Assembly: GCA_022839445.1 (NCBI GenBank)
Contig: JALHFC010000076.1
Coordinates: forward strand, 1-16,444
Direction: 5' to 3'
Origin: Pelotomaculum sp.
GTDB lineage: Bacteria > Bacillota > Desulfotomaculia > Desulfotomaculales > Pelotomaculaceae
Length of the DNA stretch: 16,444 bases
Below, one piece after another: positions 1 through 6,722 of the stretch. The position numbers and the translations under genes were made by a program. The first letter of the stretch is position 1. Each line of letters opens with the position of its first letter. The notes beneath the pieces are model-generated. The model had not been told where the DNA came from. It searched no databases and saw only the letters and a program-made list of their open reading frames with translations.

Positions 1-443
1 CCCGGGCTGTTGCCCGGAAGCGGGGAAGTGCGGATTGTCCCGGGGGTGTTGGTAGGCGCCGGTTGCATTCCCTGACCATCTCCGGTTGCCGAACCGTCCT
101 GATTTGCCACGGGCTTCAAGAAAACGTAGATATCCTGCCCATCGGTAATTTTCGACGCCAGTTTCAAAGAGTCCAGGTCGGCTTCCGCCAGGGGAACGGC
201 TTTATTCACAGCGTCAATAACCCTTGCGCCCTGGGGCAAATTGTAAACACCCGGCCTTGCCACCGCGCCTGCCACATGCACGCTCAGCTCCCCGGTAATG
301 TTTTCGCTAGCCGCCTCCAGCGCCGGCCTGTCTTTCTCCGCCGCCTTGTCCTTTACCTGGGCAAAGCGGTACCCCGCGCCAAATAGAATAATCCCCGCCA
401 ATAAAAGGATCACCAACTGCTGTTTCCGGTCGAGCTGGATCAC
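1..443 (-). CDS. comEA: ComEA-like competence protein, N-terminal part (partial)
   Basis: The minus-strand frame opens with GTG at 443, preceded by an AGAGGGGAG ribosome-binding site about 10 nt upstream, and runs off the left edge of the window after about 147 codons. The product begins with a short positively charged stretch, then a single hydrophobic segment (about residues 9-25) that would anchor it in the membrane. It continues with a charged linker and an SLBB-type domain containing VHVAGAVARPGVYNLPQGAR and ending near DGQDIYVFLKP, followed by a proline/glycine-rich linker. This is the arrangement of ComEA, the membrane DNA receptor for transformation, whose helix-hairpin-helix DNA-binding repeats would follow the linker, here outside the window. 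The family call rests on the SLBB motif and topology. The DNA-binding part cannot be seen, so another SLBB protein is not formally excluded. Confidence 0.82.
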   Translation of the reverse strand, partial: MIQLDRKQQLVILLLAGIILFGAGYRFAQVKDKAAEKDRPALEAASENITGELSVHVAGAVARPGVYNLPQGARVIDAVNKAVPLAEADLDSLKLASKITDGQDIYVFLKPVANQDGSATGDGQGMQPAPTNTPGTIRTSPLPGNSP

Positions 444-520
444 TTTAGCTACTCCCCTCTTTGGTGTTTAAAATATATTTACAGGTTTATTCTACCAACA
501 ATGACTTTTTCCTTCCTCCC

Positions 521-1198
521 TTATTTTTTACTGACAAATAATCTTCCGTCTGTTCCAAGGGTGGCCAAAAGGATTTTTTTCGGGGTCAATCCTTGTTCCT
601 CCAACACATTGCTCAGCCATTTTTCATCTAACCTTATATCATTTAAATTTTCACCGATAACACTGCCGTCCATAACCAGCACGGTAGGAAGTCCTTCATA
701 CTGGGTGGAGATCCCCAGGTCCGCCGGTGTAACCGGCCTTTGCTGGGATTTCGGAATAACGCTTAGCTTTCCTGATGTTTCAAGCACGGCAAACTCCACG
801 TCATCCGGGTCGATAATACCCTTTTCTCTCATCTGGGCCAGCAGGTCGTCAAGGTTATAGCGGGCTTTTCTCATCTCGTCCCTTAATATCATCCCATTCC
901 TAATAATCACCTGGGGATAACCGCATATAATACCACGCAGTCTGTGGCTAAAAAGAGATACATAAGAAACGATGATCTGCAGGGCGCTTAAAACAACCAG
1001 CGGGAGAGCGCTGTGCCACAAGGGGACCTCACTGGCTTCCATCGGCATCGCCGCAAGTTCGGCGATAATAATCGCCACCACGAAATCAAAAGGGGAAAGC
1101 TGGCCAATTTCCCGCTTACCCATCAACCTGACAACTACCAACACCAGGAAGTATATGACAACTGTCCGGTAAATATATTCCCAAACCAATCTAAACAC
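521..1198 (-). CDS. DUF421 (YetF-like) membrane protein, copy 1
   Basis: This gene encodes 225 residues from a GTG start at 1198. Only a weak ribosome-binding site is visible, so the start is less certain than the rest. Hydrophobic segments near the N-terminus (about residues 10-25, 38-52 and 62-82) surround the family signature RLMGKREIGQLSPFD. The C-terminal half is soluble and carries the conserved run VEFAVLETSGKLSVIPKSQ, then a second alpha/beta lobe ending near GRLFVSKK. This matches the DUF421/YetF family of inner-membrane proteins, found in Firmicutes and often linked to spore or envelope functions; the biochemical role is unknown. A diverged paralog lies at 6719-7399. Unlike that copy, this one has no DUF4363 partner: downstream on its strand is comEA, and upstream is the divergent kor island. 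Confidence 0.9.
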   Translation of the reverse strand: MFRLVWEYIYRTVVIYFLVLVVVRLMGKREIGQLSPFDFVVAIIIAELAAMPMEASEVPLWHSALPLVVLSALQIIVSYVSLFSHRLRGIICGYPQVIIRNGMILRDEMRKARYNLDDLLAQMREKGIIDPDDVEFAVLETSGKLSVIPKSQQRPVTPADLGISTQYEGLPTVLVMDGSVIGENLNDIRLDEKWLSNVLEEQGLTPKKILLATLGTDGRLFVSKK

Positions 1199-1486
1199 CA
1201 GCCCATTAACTTAATATTATTTTATGATTTACCGGTTTTTAAAAAAAATATCACTTTACAAAGGGCAAAAAAAGTGTAAAATAAGTATTAGATGATTTAA
1301 GTTGTATTAATTTGAGATAAATCTCAAAACGATACACTAGACGCGCGTTGGGCAAATGGCCTATTATCTCAACATGATACAATTTTACCGGAAACACTGC
1401 TATGTATTCCCACAAATTACACAAGTTACAGGTATGCCGGGAAAAATCGCTTCCGGTTACTGACGGCTACGATTTGAGGTGAGTTT
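1199..1486. promoter_or_regulatory. Divergent control region between DUF421 copy 1 and korD
   Basis: This AT-rich 288-bp spacer holds no gene. On the plus strand a candidate sigma-A promoter is TTTACA (1255-1260), a 16-bp spacer and TAAAAT (1277-1282). Just downstream lie three copies of a motif close to ATCTCAA-N3-GATACA: one inverted at 1303-1318 and two direct at 1321-1336 and 1366-1381. The first two are head to head, and their core TTTGAGATAAATCTCAAA (1311-1328) is a perfect 18-bp palindrome. Direct copies start 45 bp apart. No TGGCAC-N5-TTGC sigma-54 promoter was found on the plus strand. The motif cluster is seen directly; that it binds a regulator of the kor operon is inferred. Confidence 0.6.
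1303..1381. promoter_or_regulatory. Three-copy operator-like motif (ATCTCAA-N3-GATACA)
   Basis: Copies lie at 1303-1318 (reverse orientation), 1321-1336 and 1366-1381 (forward). The two forward copies agree at 14 of 16 positions; the reverse copy agrees with the first forward copy at 13 of 16. The head-to-head pair forms a large imperfect inverted repeat with a perfect 18-bp core. Dimer-binding regulators typically bind such sites. The best local candidate is the Fis-HTH regulator encoded at 4500-6323, but this pairing is inference. Confidence 0.5.
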
Positions 1487-1699
1487 ATGACTGTATTGAC
1501 ATCCCCCGTACGCTCCAAAAAGATCGTTATCAATAAAACCTGGTGTAAAGGGTGCGGTATCTGCGCAGCCCTCTGTTCCGGGGTTTTGATAATTGATAGC
1601 AGCGGCAAGGCTGCGGTTGTAAACGCCGCGCAGTGCACTGCCTGCGGCAAGTGTATAACTCATTGCCCCGACTTTGCCATATCGATAAGGGAGGACTAA
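1487..1699 (+). CDS. korD: 2[4Fe-4S] ferredoxin subunit (delta) of 2-oxoacid:ferredoxin oxidoreductase
   Basis: This 70-residue protein starts with ATG at 1487 after a GAGGTGAG ribosome-binding site. It has two cysteine clusters of the CX2CX2CX3C type: C20, C23, C26, C30 and C50, C53, C56, C60, the last followed by proline. These ligate two [4Fe-4S] clusters, as in bacterial ferredoxins and the delta subunits of KorDABC/VOR-type enzymes. The subunit would pass electrons from the thiamine-diphosphate active site to soluble ferredoxin. It is the first gene of the operon, and its stop lies two bases before the korA start, so translation is probably coupled. The role as a subunit rather than a free ferredoxin is inferred from its position directly before korA. 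Confidence 0.92.
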   Translation: MTVLTSPVRSKKIVINKTWCKGCGICAALCSGVLIIDSSGKAAVVNAAQCTACGKCITHCPDFAISIRED

Positions 1700-1701
1700 T
1701 C

Positions 1702-2841
1702 ATGACTGACGTTATTCCTCTCGCCCGTTTAATGCAAGGCAACGAAGCCATCGCTGAGGGCGCACTGGACGCAGGCGCGCGCTTTTTTGCCGGGTACCCC
1801 ATCACCCCATCCACTGAGATCGCTGAAATACTGGCGAAAAAACTGCCCATCGTGGGCGGTAAATTTATTCAAATGGAAGATGAGATGGCCAGCATGGCCG
1901 CCGTTATCGGGGCTTCGCTAGCCGGGTTAAAGGCCCTCACCGCCACCAGCGGTCCCGGATTCTCCTTAAAACAGGAAAACTTGGGGTTTGCGGCCATTGC
2001 CGAGGTGCCCTGCGTGGTGGTCAATGTCCAGCGCTGCGGCCCCAGCACCGGCATTCCCACCGCTACTGCCCAGGGAGATGTGATGCAGGCCCGCTGGGGG
2101 ACCCACGGTGACCACCCGGTTATAGCGCTCTGCCCCAGCTCGGTGCAGGAATCCTATTCTCTAACAATACGGGCTTTTAATCTTTCTGAAAAATACCGGA
2201 CACCGGTGATCCTGCTAACAGAGGAGATCGTAAGCCACCTTCGGGAACGGGTTAACCTCCCGCAGCCCGGTGAAATACCGGTCATCAACCGCAAGAAACC
2301 ACCGGCCGGGCTAAAAAAATATTATCCTTACCGGGCCGGTGAGGACGGCGTGCCGCCTATGGCTAATTTTTGCGAAGGTTACCGCTACCATGTGACGGGG
2401 CTGGTCCATAACGAAAACGGTGTGCCCACGACCAACCCCGAACTGGCGCAACAGCTTTTGAACCGCCTAAACAACAAGATTATGGATCACCTTGACGATA
2501 TAGTTACCTATGACTCCCATCTCACAGAAGACGCTGAAATTATTGTGATCGCTTACGGCGCGGTTGCGCGTTCCGCCAAGCGGGCAGTAAGAGACGCCCG
2601 CTCGGAGGGTATAAAAGCCGGCCTGTTTCGCCCGGTCACCATATGGCCTTTTCCTTACCGGGAGGTAGCGGCATTGTCACAGCAGGCGCGCGCCATTATA
2701 GTACCTGAAATGAACATGGGACAGATAAAAGGCGAAGTGGAGTGCGCCGCCCGAAACTCCACGAAGGTAGTTGGGTTAAATAGGTTTGGCGGCGAGATAA
2801 TTACACCGGGCGAAATCCTGGGTGTTATAAAATCAATTTAA
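1702..2841 (+). CDS. korA: 2-oxoacid:ferredoxin oxidoreductase, alpha subunit
   Basis: The frame is open upstream to 1633, but the start is placed at ATG 1702. That ATG follows AAGGGAGGA at a good distance and gives the family N-terminus MTDVIPLARLMQGNEAIAEG. The protein has 379 residues, normal for KorA/VorB-type alpha subunits. The pyrimidine-binding domain shows GYPITPSTEI at residues 31-40 and then QMEDEMASMAAVIGAS, TATSGPGFSLKQE and the GPSTGIPT loop. A C-terminal transketolase-like domain follows (DAEIIVIAYGAVARSAKRAV, FRPVTIWPFP). With KorB it forms the thiamine-diphosphate site that decarboxylates a 2-oxoacid to an acyl-CoA and reduces ferredoxin. Sequence alone does not settle whether the substrate is 2-oxoglutarate or a branched-chain 2-oxoacid (VOR), so the symbol is provisional. 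Confidence 0.9.
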   Translation: MTDVIPLARLMQGNEAIAEGALDAGARFFAGYPITPSTEIAEILAKKLPIVGGKFIQMEDEMASMAAVIGASLAGLKALTATSGPGFSLKQENLGFAAIAEVPCVVVNVQRCGPSTGIPTATAQGDVMQARWGTHGDHPVIALCPSSVQESYSLTIRAFNLSEKYRTPVILLTEEIVSHLRERVNLPQPGEIPVINRKKPPAGLKKYYPYRAGEDGVPPMANFCEGYRYHVTGLVHNENGVPTTNPELAQQLLNRLNNKIMDHLDDIVTYDSHLTEDAEIIVIAYGAVARSAKRAVRDARSEGIKAGLFRPVTIWPFPYREVAALSQQARAIIVPEMNMGQIKGEVECAARNSTKVVGLNRFGGEIITPGEILGVIKSI

Positions 2842-2858
2842 TTGCGGGTGGAGAGATT

Positions 2859-3686
2859 ATGCAAGGAAACGCTGAAAGATACCTAAACAAAGAAAGGCTC
2901 CCCCATATATGGTGCCCCGGTTGCGGCAACGGGATCGTCCTGGGCGCTTTGATCCGGGCTTTCGATAAAATGGGTGTCGACCAGGACAAAACAGTGGTGA
3001 TCTCTGGAATCGGTTGCTCTTCCAGGGCTTCCGGTTACCTTGATTTTAACAGCATGCACACCACTCACGGCAGGGCGCTGGCCTTTGCTACCGGAATCAA
3101 ACTGGCCAGGCCGGAGATCAACGTGTTTGTACTGATGGGTGACGGCGACGCCAGCGCCATCGGCGGCAACCACCTTATTCACGCCGCCAGGCGAAATATC
3201 GACATCACCACTGTTATCTTTAACAATAGTATTTACGGGATGACCGGTGGACAATACTCCCCGCTCACCCCCCGGGACTGCCGCGCCACTACGGCGCCTT
3301 ACGGAACTGTGGAACGCCCCTTTGACCTGGCCGGGTTGGCCCAAGCCGCAGGCGCGACGTATGTAGGGCGGGCCACCACTTACCATACGGGTCTTTTGAC
3401 TAGGCTGATCATATCCGGGGCCTGTCACAAGGGCTTTAGCGTAATTGAAGCTGTTACAGCCTGCCCTGTTTCGTTCGGGCGCCGGAACGAAATGGGAAGC
3501 GGCCACGAAATGCTGATGTGGCAAAAAGAGCACGGCGTTCCGGTAGAAAAAGCAAAACACCTGACGCCGGAAGAAATGAAAGATAAGTTCATCATCGGCG
3601 AACTGCACAAGTCCGTGGCGCCTGAATATACGGAAATATACGGGCAGCTGATTAAAAAAGCCCAGTGTTCATATAAGGGGGAATAA
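2859..3686 (+). CDS. korB: 2-oxoacid:ferredoxin oxidoreductase, beta (thiamine-diphosphate) subunit
   Basis: This gene encodes 275 residues, starting with ATG at 2859 after a GGTGGAGAG ribosome-binding site and 17 nt after the korA stop. The subunit carries the thiamine-diphosphate and metal site: CPGCG at residues 19-23, IGCSSR at 51-56, HTTHGRALAFATGIKLA at 67-83, the GDGD metal-binding motif at 94-97, then GGNH and the NN pair at 122-123. This is the standard pattern of KorB/VorA-type beta subunits, and the length is normal. It acts with KorA to form the catalytic core. Nothing in it appears damaged. Substrate specificity is unresolved, as for KorA. Confidence 0.92.
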   Translation: MQGNAERYLNKERLPHIWCPGCGNGIVLGALIRAFDKMGVDQDKTVVISGIGCSSRASGYLDFNSMHTTHGRALAFATGIKLARPEINVFVLMGDGDASAIGGNHLIHAARRNIDITTVIFNNSIYGMTGGQYSPLTPRDCRATTAPYGTVERPFDLAGLAQAAGATYVGRATTYHTGLLTRLIISGACHKGFSVIEAVTACPVSFGRRNEMGSGHEMLMWQKEHGVPVEKAKHLTPEEMKDKFIIGELHKSVAPEYTEIYGQLIKKAQCSYKGE

Positions 3687-3689
3687 TGC

Positions 3690-4235
3690 GTGGCTCAAAC
3701 CAGCGAAGTGCTATTAAGCGGCAGCGGAGGCCAGGGGCTGATCATGGTTGGCCAAATCCTGGCCGATGCGGTAATCAGGGACGGTAAAAACACCGTCCAG
3801 ACTCAGTCATACGGTCCGGAGGCCAGAGGCGGCGCGTGCAAGGCAGAAGTAATCATCAGCGACAATGAAATTGATTATCCCAAGGTTATAAAGCCGGACA
3901 TACTTTTGGCCATGAGCCAGGAAGCTATTAATAAGTACGCCGGCGACTTGAGCCCTGACGGGGTATTGATTGTGGACAGTACATACATTAAAGATGTACC
4001 GGATACAACGGCCAAAGTTTTTGCGATGCCCTACAGCCTGATTGCAAAAGAGTCCCTGGGCAAGGAAATGGTGGCCAATATTATAGCCTTGGGAGCGCTG
4101 GCCGCGCTTACAAGCGTTGTGACGAAAGAATCCTTACAGTCGGCCTTGATGTCGCGCATTCCCCGCGGCACCGAGGATTTAAACCAAAAAGCGCTGGAAC
4201 TTGGGTGGGAAGCCGCCCAACAGGCCGCTGCCTAG
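3690..4235 (+). CDS. korC: 2-oxoacid:ferredoxin oxidoreductase, gamma subunit
   Basis: A 181-residue protein starts with GTG at 3690, three bases after the korB stop, preceded by AAGGGGGAA inside the end of korB. It has the nucleotide/CoA-binding start LLSGSGGQGLIMVGQILA (GSGGQG at residues 11-16) and the family motif SYGPEARGGACKAEVI (RGG at 46-48). It ends in the helical region MVANIIALGALAALTSVV. This is the gamma subunit of pyruvate/2-oxoacid:ferredoxin oxidoreductases, which contributes to CoA handling. It closes the delta-alpha-beta-gamma operon; a clear rho-independent terminator is not visible after it. Confidence 0.92.
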   Translation: MAQTSEVLLSGSGGQGLIMVGQILADAVIRDGKNTVQTQSYGPEARGGACKAEVIISDNEIDYPKVIKPDILLAMSQEAINKYAGDLSPDGVLIVDSTYIKDVPDTTAKVFAMPYSLIAKESLGKEMVANIIALGALAALTSVVTKESLQSALMSRIPRGTEDLNQKALELGWEAAQQAAA

Positions 4236-4499
4236 CCTAAAATGGACTGTTTTATTGTATGGGGAAGCTTTTTCGGGCATTGTGACCCGCCGGCGCTCAC
4301 AGGTCGCCGAAAGCGGCTATATGTTCTTTTAAGGAAGCAAGGAAGGGAATTCAATAGAAGGACCATGAAAATGCTTTACACAGGAGAACGGATGAAAACA
4401 TCCATTTGTTTCTGTATTTTCACATTAACCGTTCCCCTGCTTCTCAAAAGAACCGTCCCCCTGCTTCTCATTTTTTAGATCTTAAGGGAGTTGTTATAT
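4236..4499. other. Repeat-bearing gap between korC and the regulator gene
   Basis: This stretch of 264 bp has no convincing gene. It contains a small GCCG-AAAG-CGGC hairpin at about 4306-4317, a GGATG-AAAA-CATCC hairpin at 4390-4403 and the REP-like repeats described separately (4381-4470). A T-run follows at 4471-4476. An AAGGGAG ribosome-binding site at 4484-4490 serves the GTG at 4500. Whether the regulator is co-transcribed with kor cannot be decided from sequence. Confidence 0.6.
4381..4470. repeat. REP-like repeat cluster with two 20-bp direct copies
   Basis: Two 20-bp copies at 4427-4446 and 4451-4470 (AACCGTYCCCCTGCTTCTCA) differ at one base and have a 24-bp period. The first also pairs imperfectly with CAGGAGAACGGAT at 4381-4393, giving an inverted repeat with a loop of about 35 nt. 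The reverse complement of 4448-4461 is GGGGGACGGTTCTT, nearly the same as the left arm of the inverted repeat at 9973-10026. This suggests a dispersed REP-type family in the genome. Confidence 0.65.
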
Positions 4500-6323
4500 G
4501 TGTCCAGGCTTGCCCAGGTCAGTGAAAGCGGGCAAAAGATTGCCGAAGCCATTGCCACGGTCTTGAAAATAGAGGTGGAATTCTTGAAAATAGAGGTGGA
4601 ATTAATCGACACCGACCTCGTAAGAGTAGCAGGAACCGGTATCGTCAGAAACGATGTCGGGACCCGCCTGTTGCGCGGTCTGGTAAACAAACATGTCCTC
4701 CAGACTGGAAAGCATATTTTCATCAGCGAGGCCGGCTTTCACCCGATTTGCCTGTCCTGCCCGTTGACAGGCCAGTGTTTTTATAAGGCCTGCATCGTAT
4801 ACCCAATCGTGGCGGAAACCGAAGTAATCGGCACGGTCAGCCTGACTGCCTTTGATGATCCCCAAAAGGAAATGCTGGGCAGTAATACCGACTCGCTGAT
4901 TGAATTTATTGGCAGGATGGCCGATTTGATCAGCAGTAAGGCTTTAGAGCGCGAGATCCTGGCCGAAAGGGTGGTCCTGACCAACCGGTTGGAGGCGGTG
5001 GTGGACTCCGTAGACGAAGGCGTTGTGGCGGTAGACAGGGACGGCTTGATCACCCATTTCAACCGCTCCGCTGAGAGGATGTTCGGCGCAAAAAAGGACC
5101 AGGTTATCGGAAAGGATTCTAAGCGGATATTGCCTTCACTACCTTTTTCTGAAGTATTTAGGGACGGCAAAGGTTTTAATTTGCGGGAAGTTTTCATTAA
5201 TTTCGAGGGCCGCAAGCTGCATCTCCTGAGCACGGCCAAGCCAATCAAGGTTAGCGATGGGCACATAGCGGGGGCCGTGGCTACATTGCGGGATTTCAAA
5301 GAAACACAAAGGCTGGCCTATGAAATCATGAACACCCAGGAAAAGATTGATTTCGATGACCTGGTGGGCGCCAGCAAGTCATTTTTGGAGGTCAAGAACA
5401 AAGCTTTTAAGATTTCCTCCGGCAACTCTACCGTGCTAATCACCGGAGAGAGCGGCACAGGCAAAGAATTAATCGCACGGGCCATCCATGCCGTGGGGCC
5501 GTATGGGCACAGACCGTTTATTTCCGCCAACTGCGGCGCCGTCCCGGAAAACCTTCTGGAAAGAGAGCTTTTCGGCTATGACGAAGGGGCTTTTCCAGGC
5601 GCCCGGCGGGGAGGCAGGCCCGGTAAGCTGGAACTGGCCAACGGCGGCGCTATTCTCCTGGAGGAGATAGGTAACTTGTCCCTCTACCTGCAGGCAAAGC
5701 TTCTAAGGTTGCTTCAGGACCGCAGGATCGAGCGCGTCGGCGGCGCTAGGTTGATCCCGGTAGATGTCCGGGTAATAGCGGCCACTGACAGCGATCTCCA
5801 GGATCTAGTAAGGAAAAATCTCTTTAGAGACGACCTGTATTACCGCTTGAGCGTCATTCCCCTGGTAATACCCCCGTTGCGGGAAAGGCCGGACGACATA
5901 CCACTGTTGCTGGAATTTTACATGAAAAGGTTTGGCGACCTGCTGGGAAAAAACATTCAGGGCTATACCGACGAAGCGCTAAAAGCCTGTGTCAAGTATT
6001 ACTGGCCGGGTAACGTAAGAGAGTTGGTCTATGCAGTGGAATACGCCATCAATCTCGAAGAAAACAGCCGGATCAGCCTGGATAGCTTTCCGCCTGAACT
6101 GCGCGAAAAAACCAAAAAAAGAGCCAGGAGCGGCGTCGCCGGCGACGGCCGTTTACTCCAGTTGGCCCAACTGGAAAAGGAAGCCATCCTCACCGCATTG
6201 GACCAGTATGGCTGGACAGATGAAGGTAAGGTCAGGGCAGCGCGGGCACTGGGCATCAGCCGTGCCACCATTTACCGGAAGATTCAAAGATACGGGCTAT
6301 CGCAGGCTGAAAACCTTCTATAA
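4500..6323 (+). CDS. GAF/PAS/AAA+/Fis-HTH regulator of the sigma-54 activator type, with altered GAFTGA loop
   Basis: The start chosen is GTG 4500, which lies 9 nt after AAGGGAG; the in-frame TTG at 4491 abuts that site. The product has 607 residues. The order is an N-terminal GAF-like sensor (about 1-145) with cysteines C84, C87, C93 and C98, then a PAS domain (about 164-275, VDSVDEGVVAVDRDGLITHFN). Next comes an AAA+ domain (about 285-525) with Walker A GESGTGKE at 316-323 and arginine-finger region LFRDDLYYRL. A C-terminal Fis-type helix-turn-helix ends it (KVRAARALGISRATIYRKIQ). This is the bacterial enhancer-binding-protein architecture. Two key motifs deviate: the sigma-54 contact loop is GAFPGA (363-368, proline for threonine) and Walker B ends EE (388-389) instead of DE. 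A perfect 21-bp tandem duplication gives LKIEVEF-LKIEVEL near residues 22-35. Its last codons overlap the 3' end of the convergent DUF4363 gene by 6 bp. Confidence 0.88.
   Translation: MSRLAQVSESGQKIAEAIATVLKIEVEFLKIEVELIDTDLVRVAGTGIVRNDVGTRLLRGLVNKHVLQTGKHIFISEAGFHPICLSCPLTGQCFYKACIVYPIVAETEVIGTVSLTAFDDPQKEMLGSNTDSLIEFIGRMADLISSKALEREILAERVVLTNRLEAVVDSVDEGVVAVDRDGLITHFNRSAERMFGAKKDQVIGKDSKRILPSLPFSEVFRDGKGFNLREVFINFEGRKLHLLSTAKPIKVSDGHIAGAVATLRDFKETQRLAYEIMNTQEKIDFDDLVGASKSFLEVKNKAFKISSGNSTVLITGESGTGKELIARAIHAVGPYGHRPFISANCGAVPENLLERELFGYDEGAFPGARRGGRPGKLELANGGAILLEEIGNLSLYLQAKLLRLLQDRRIERVGGARLIPVDVRVIAATDSDLQDLVRKNLFRDDLYYRLSVIPLVIPPLRERPDDIPLLLEFYMKRFGDLLGKNIQGYTDEALKACVKYYWPGNVRELVYAVEYAINLEENSRISLDSFPPELREKTKKRARSGVAGDGRLLQLAQLEKEAILTALDQYGWTDEGKVRAARALGISRATIYRKIQRYGLSQAENLL
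4562..4603 (+). repeat. Perfect 21-bp tandem duplication inside the regulator gene
   Basis: Two identical adjacent 21-bp units (4562-4582 and 4583-4603) each encode LKIEVE plus F or L. Because 21 is a multiple of three, the frame is kept and seven residues are added to the N-terminal sensor domain. Perfect identity implies a recent slippage or duplication event. Confidence 0.95.
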
Positions 6324-6722
6324 TATATTTTTTATTGTCACAGCCTCCTTTTCCGGTATGTGCTTAATCATCAGCTTCAATTCCGACAACTGCCCCCAAG
6401 AAAGCGCGGCGTTCTGGTTTCCAATGTATTCCTTTACTTTGGCCATGGCAAATTCAATATTATCTATCTCCTGGTGGTCCATTACGGTCGGCCACCAGCT
6501 AGCTTTTTTGTCCCATGTTTCTTCCAGGTCCATAGTATGACTGCGGGCTGTTTCCCACTGGTTGTTTTCAATTCCCGCTTCAATCTTTTCGATATTTTCC
6601 AACAAATCGCCTGTCGAGACTGCCAGCTTGTGGTTTGTCCAGAAACCCAGCGAAACTGCCACCGCAAATATTACAAGAAGCGACACCAACAACCTCACAG
6701 CACAAAACTCCTTTTCATTCAC
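6318..6722 (-). CDS. DUF4363 family single-pass membrane protein
   Basis: A protein of 134 residues starts with GTG at 6722, overlapping the stop of the upstream DUF421 gene by 4 bp (ATGTGA), so translation is coupled. It has one N-terminal transmembrane segment (about residues 9-28, LLVSLLVIFAVAVSLGFW). An extracytoplasmic helical domain follows, with the family pattern NNQWETARSHTMDLEETWDK and conserved tryptophans (WWPTVMDHQEIDNIE). This resembles DUF4363, a family I recall as commonly found next to DUF421 genes. Function is unknown; pairing suggests an envelope complex with DUF421. The gene ends 6 bp inside the end of the convergent regulator gene, leaving no room for a terminator. Confidence 0.82.
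   Translation of the reverse strand: MNEKEFCAVRLLVSLLVIFAVAVSLGFWTNHKLAVSTGDLLENIEKIEAGIENNQWETARSHTMDLEETWDKKASWWPTVMDHQEIDNIEFAMAKVKEYIGNQNAALSWGQLSELKLMIKHIPEKEAVTIKNIL

Noticed and set aside
63..386. 107-residue plus-strand frame at the left edge
   Set aside because: It is antisense to the SLBB-containing comEA frame, which has a start, ribosome-binding site and family motifs.
1382..1486. Possible sigma-54 (-24/-12) promoter before korD
   Set aside because: Several GG and GC pairs occur, but none has the required 10-bp spacing with TGGCAC-N5-TTGC character.
2883..3608. 241-residue open frame antisense to korB
   Set aside because: It is the shadow of an intact, motif-rich korB; its translation has no recognisable domain or fitting start signal.
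4306..4317. GCCG-AAAG-CGGC hairpin as korC terminator
   Set aside because: Only a 4-bp stem, 70 nt past the stop, and no downstream T-run.
4392..4478. Small hydrophobic ORF (28 residues, starting MKTSICFCIF) with AGGAG before the ATG
   Set aside because: Nearly all of it lies in the REP-like repeats, and its doubled TVPLLL segment is just the repeat translated; no family resemblance.
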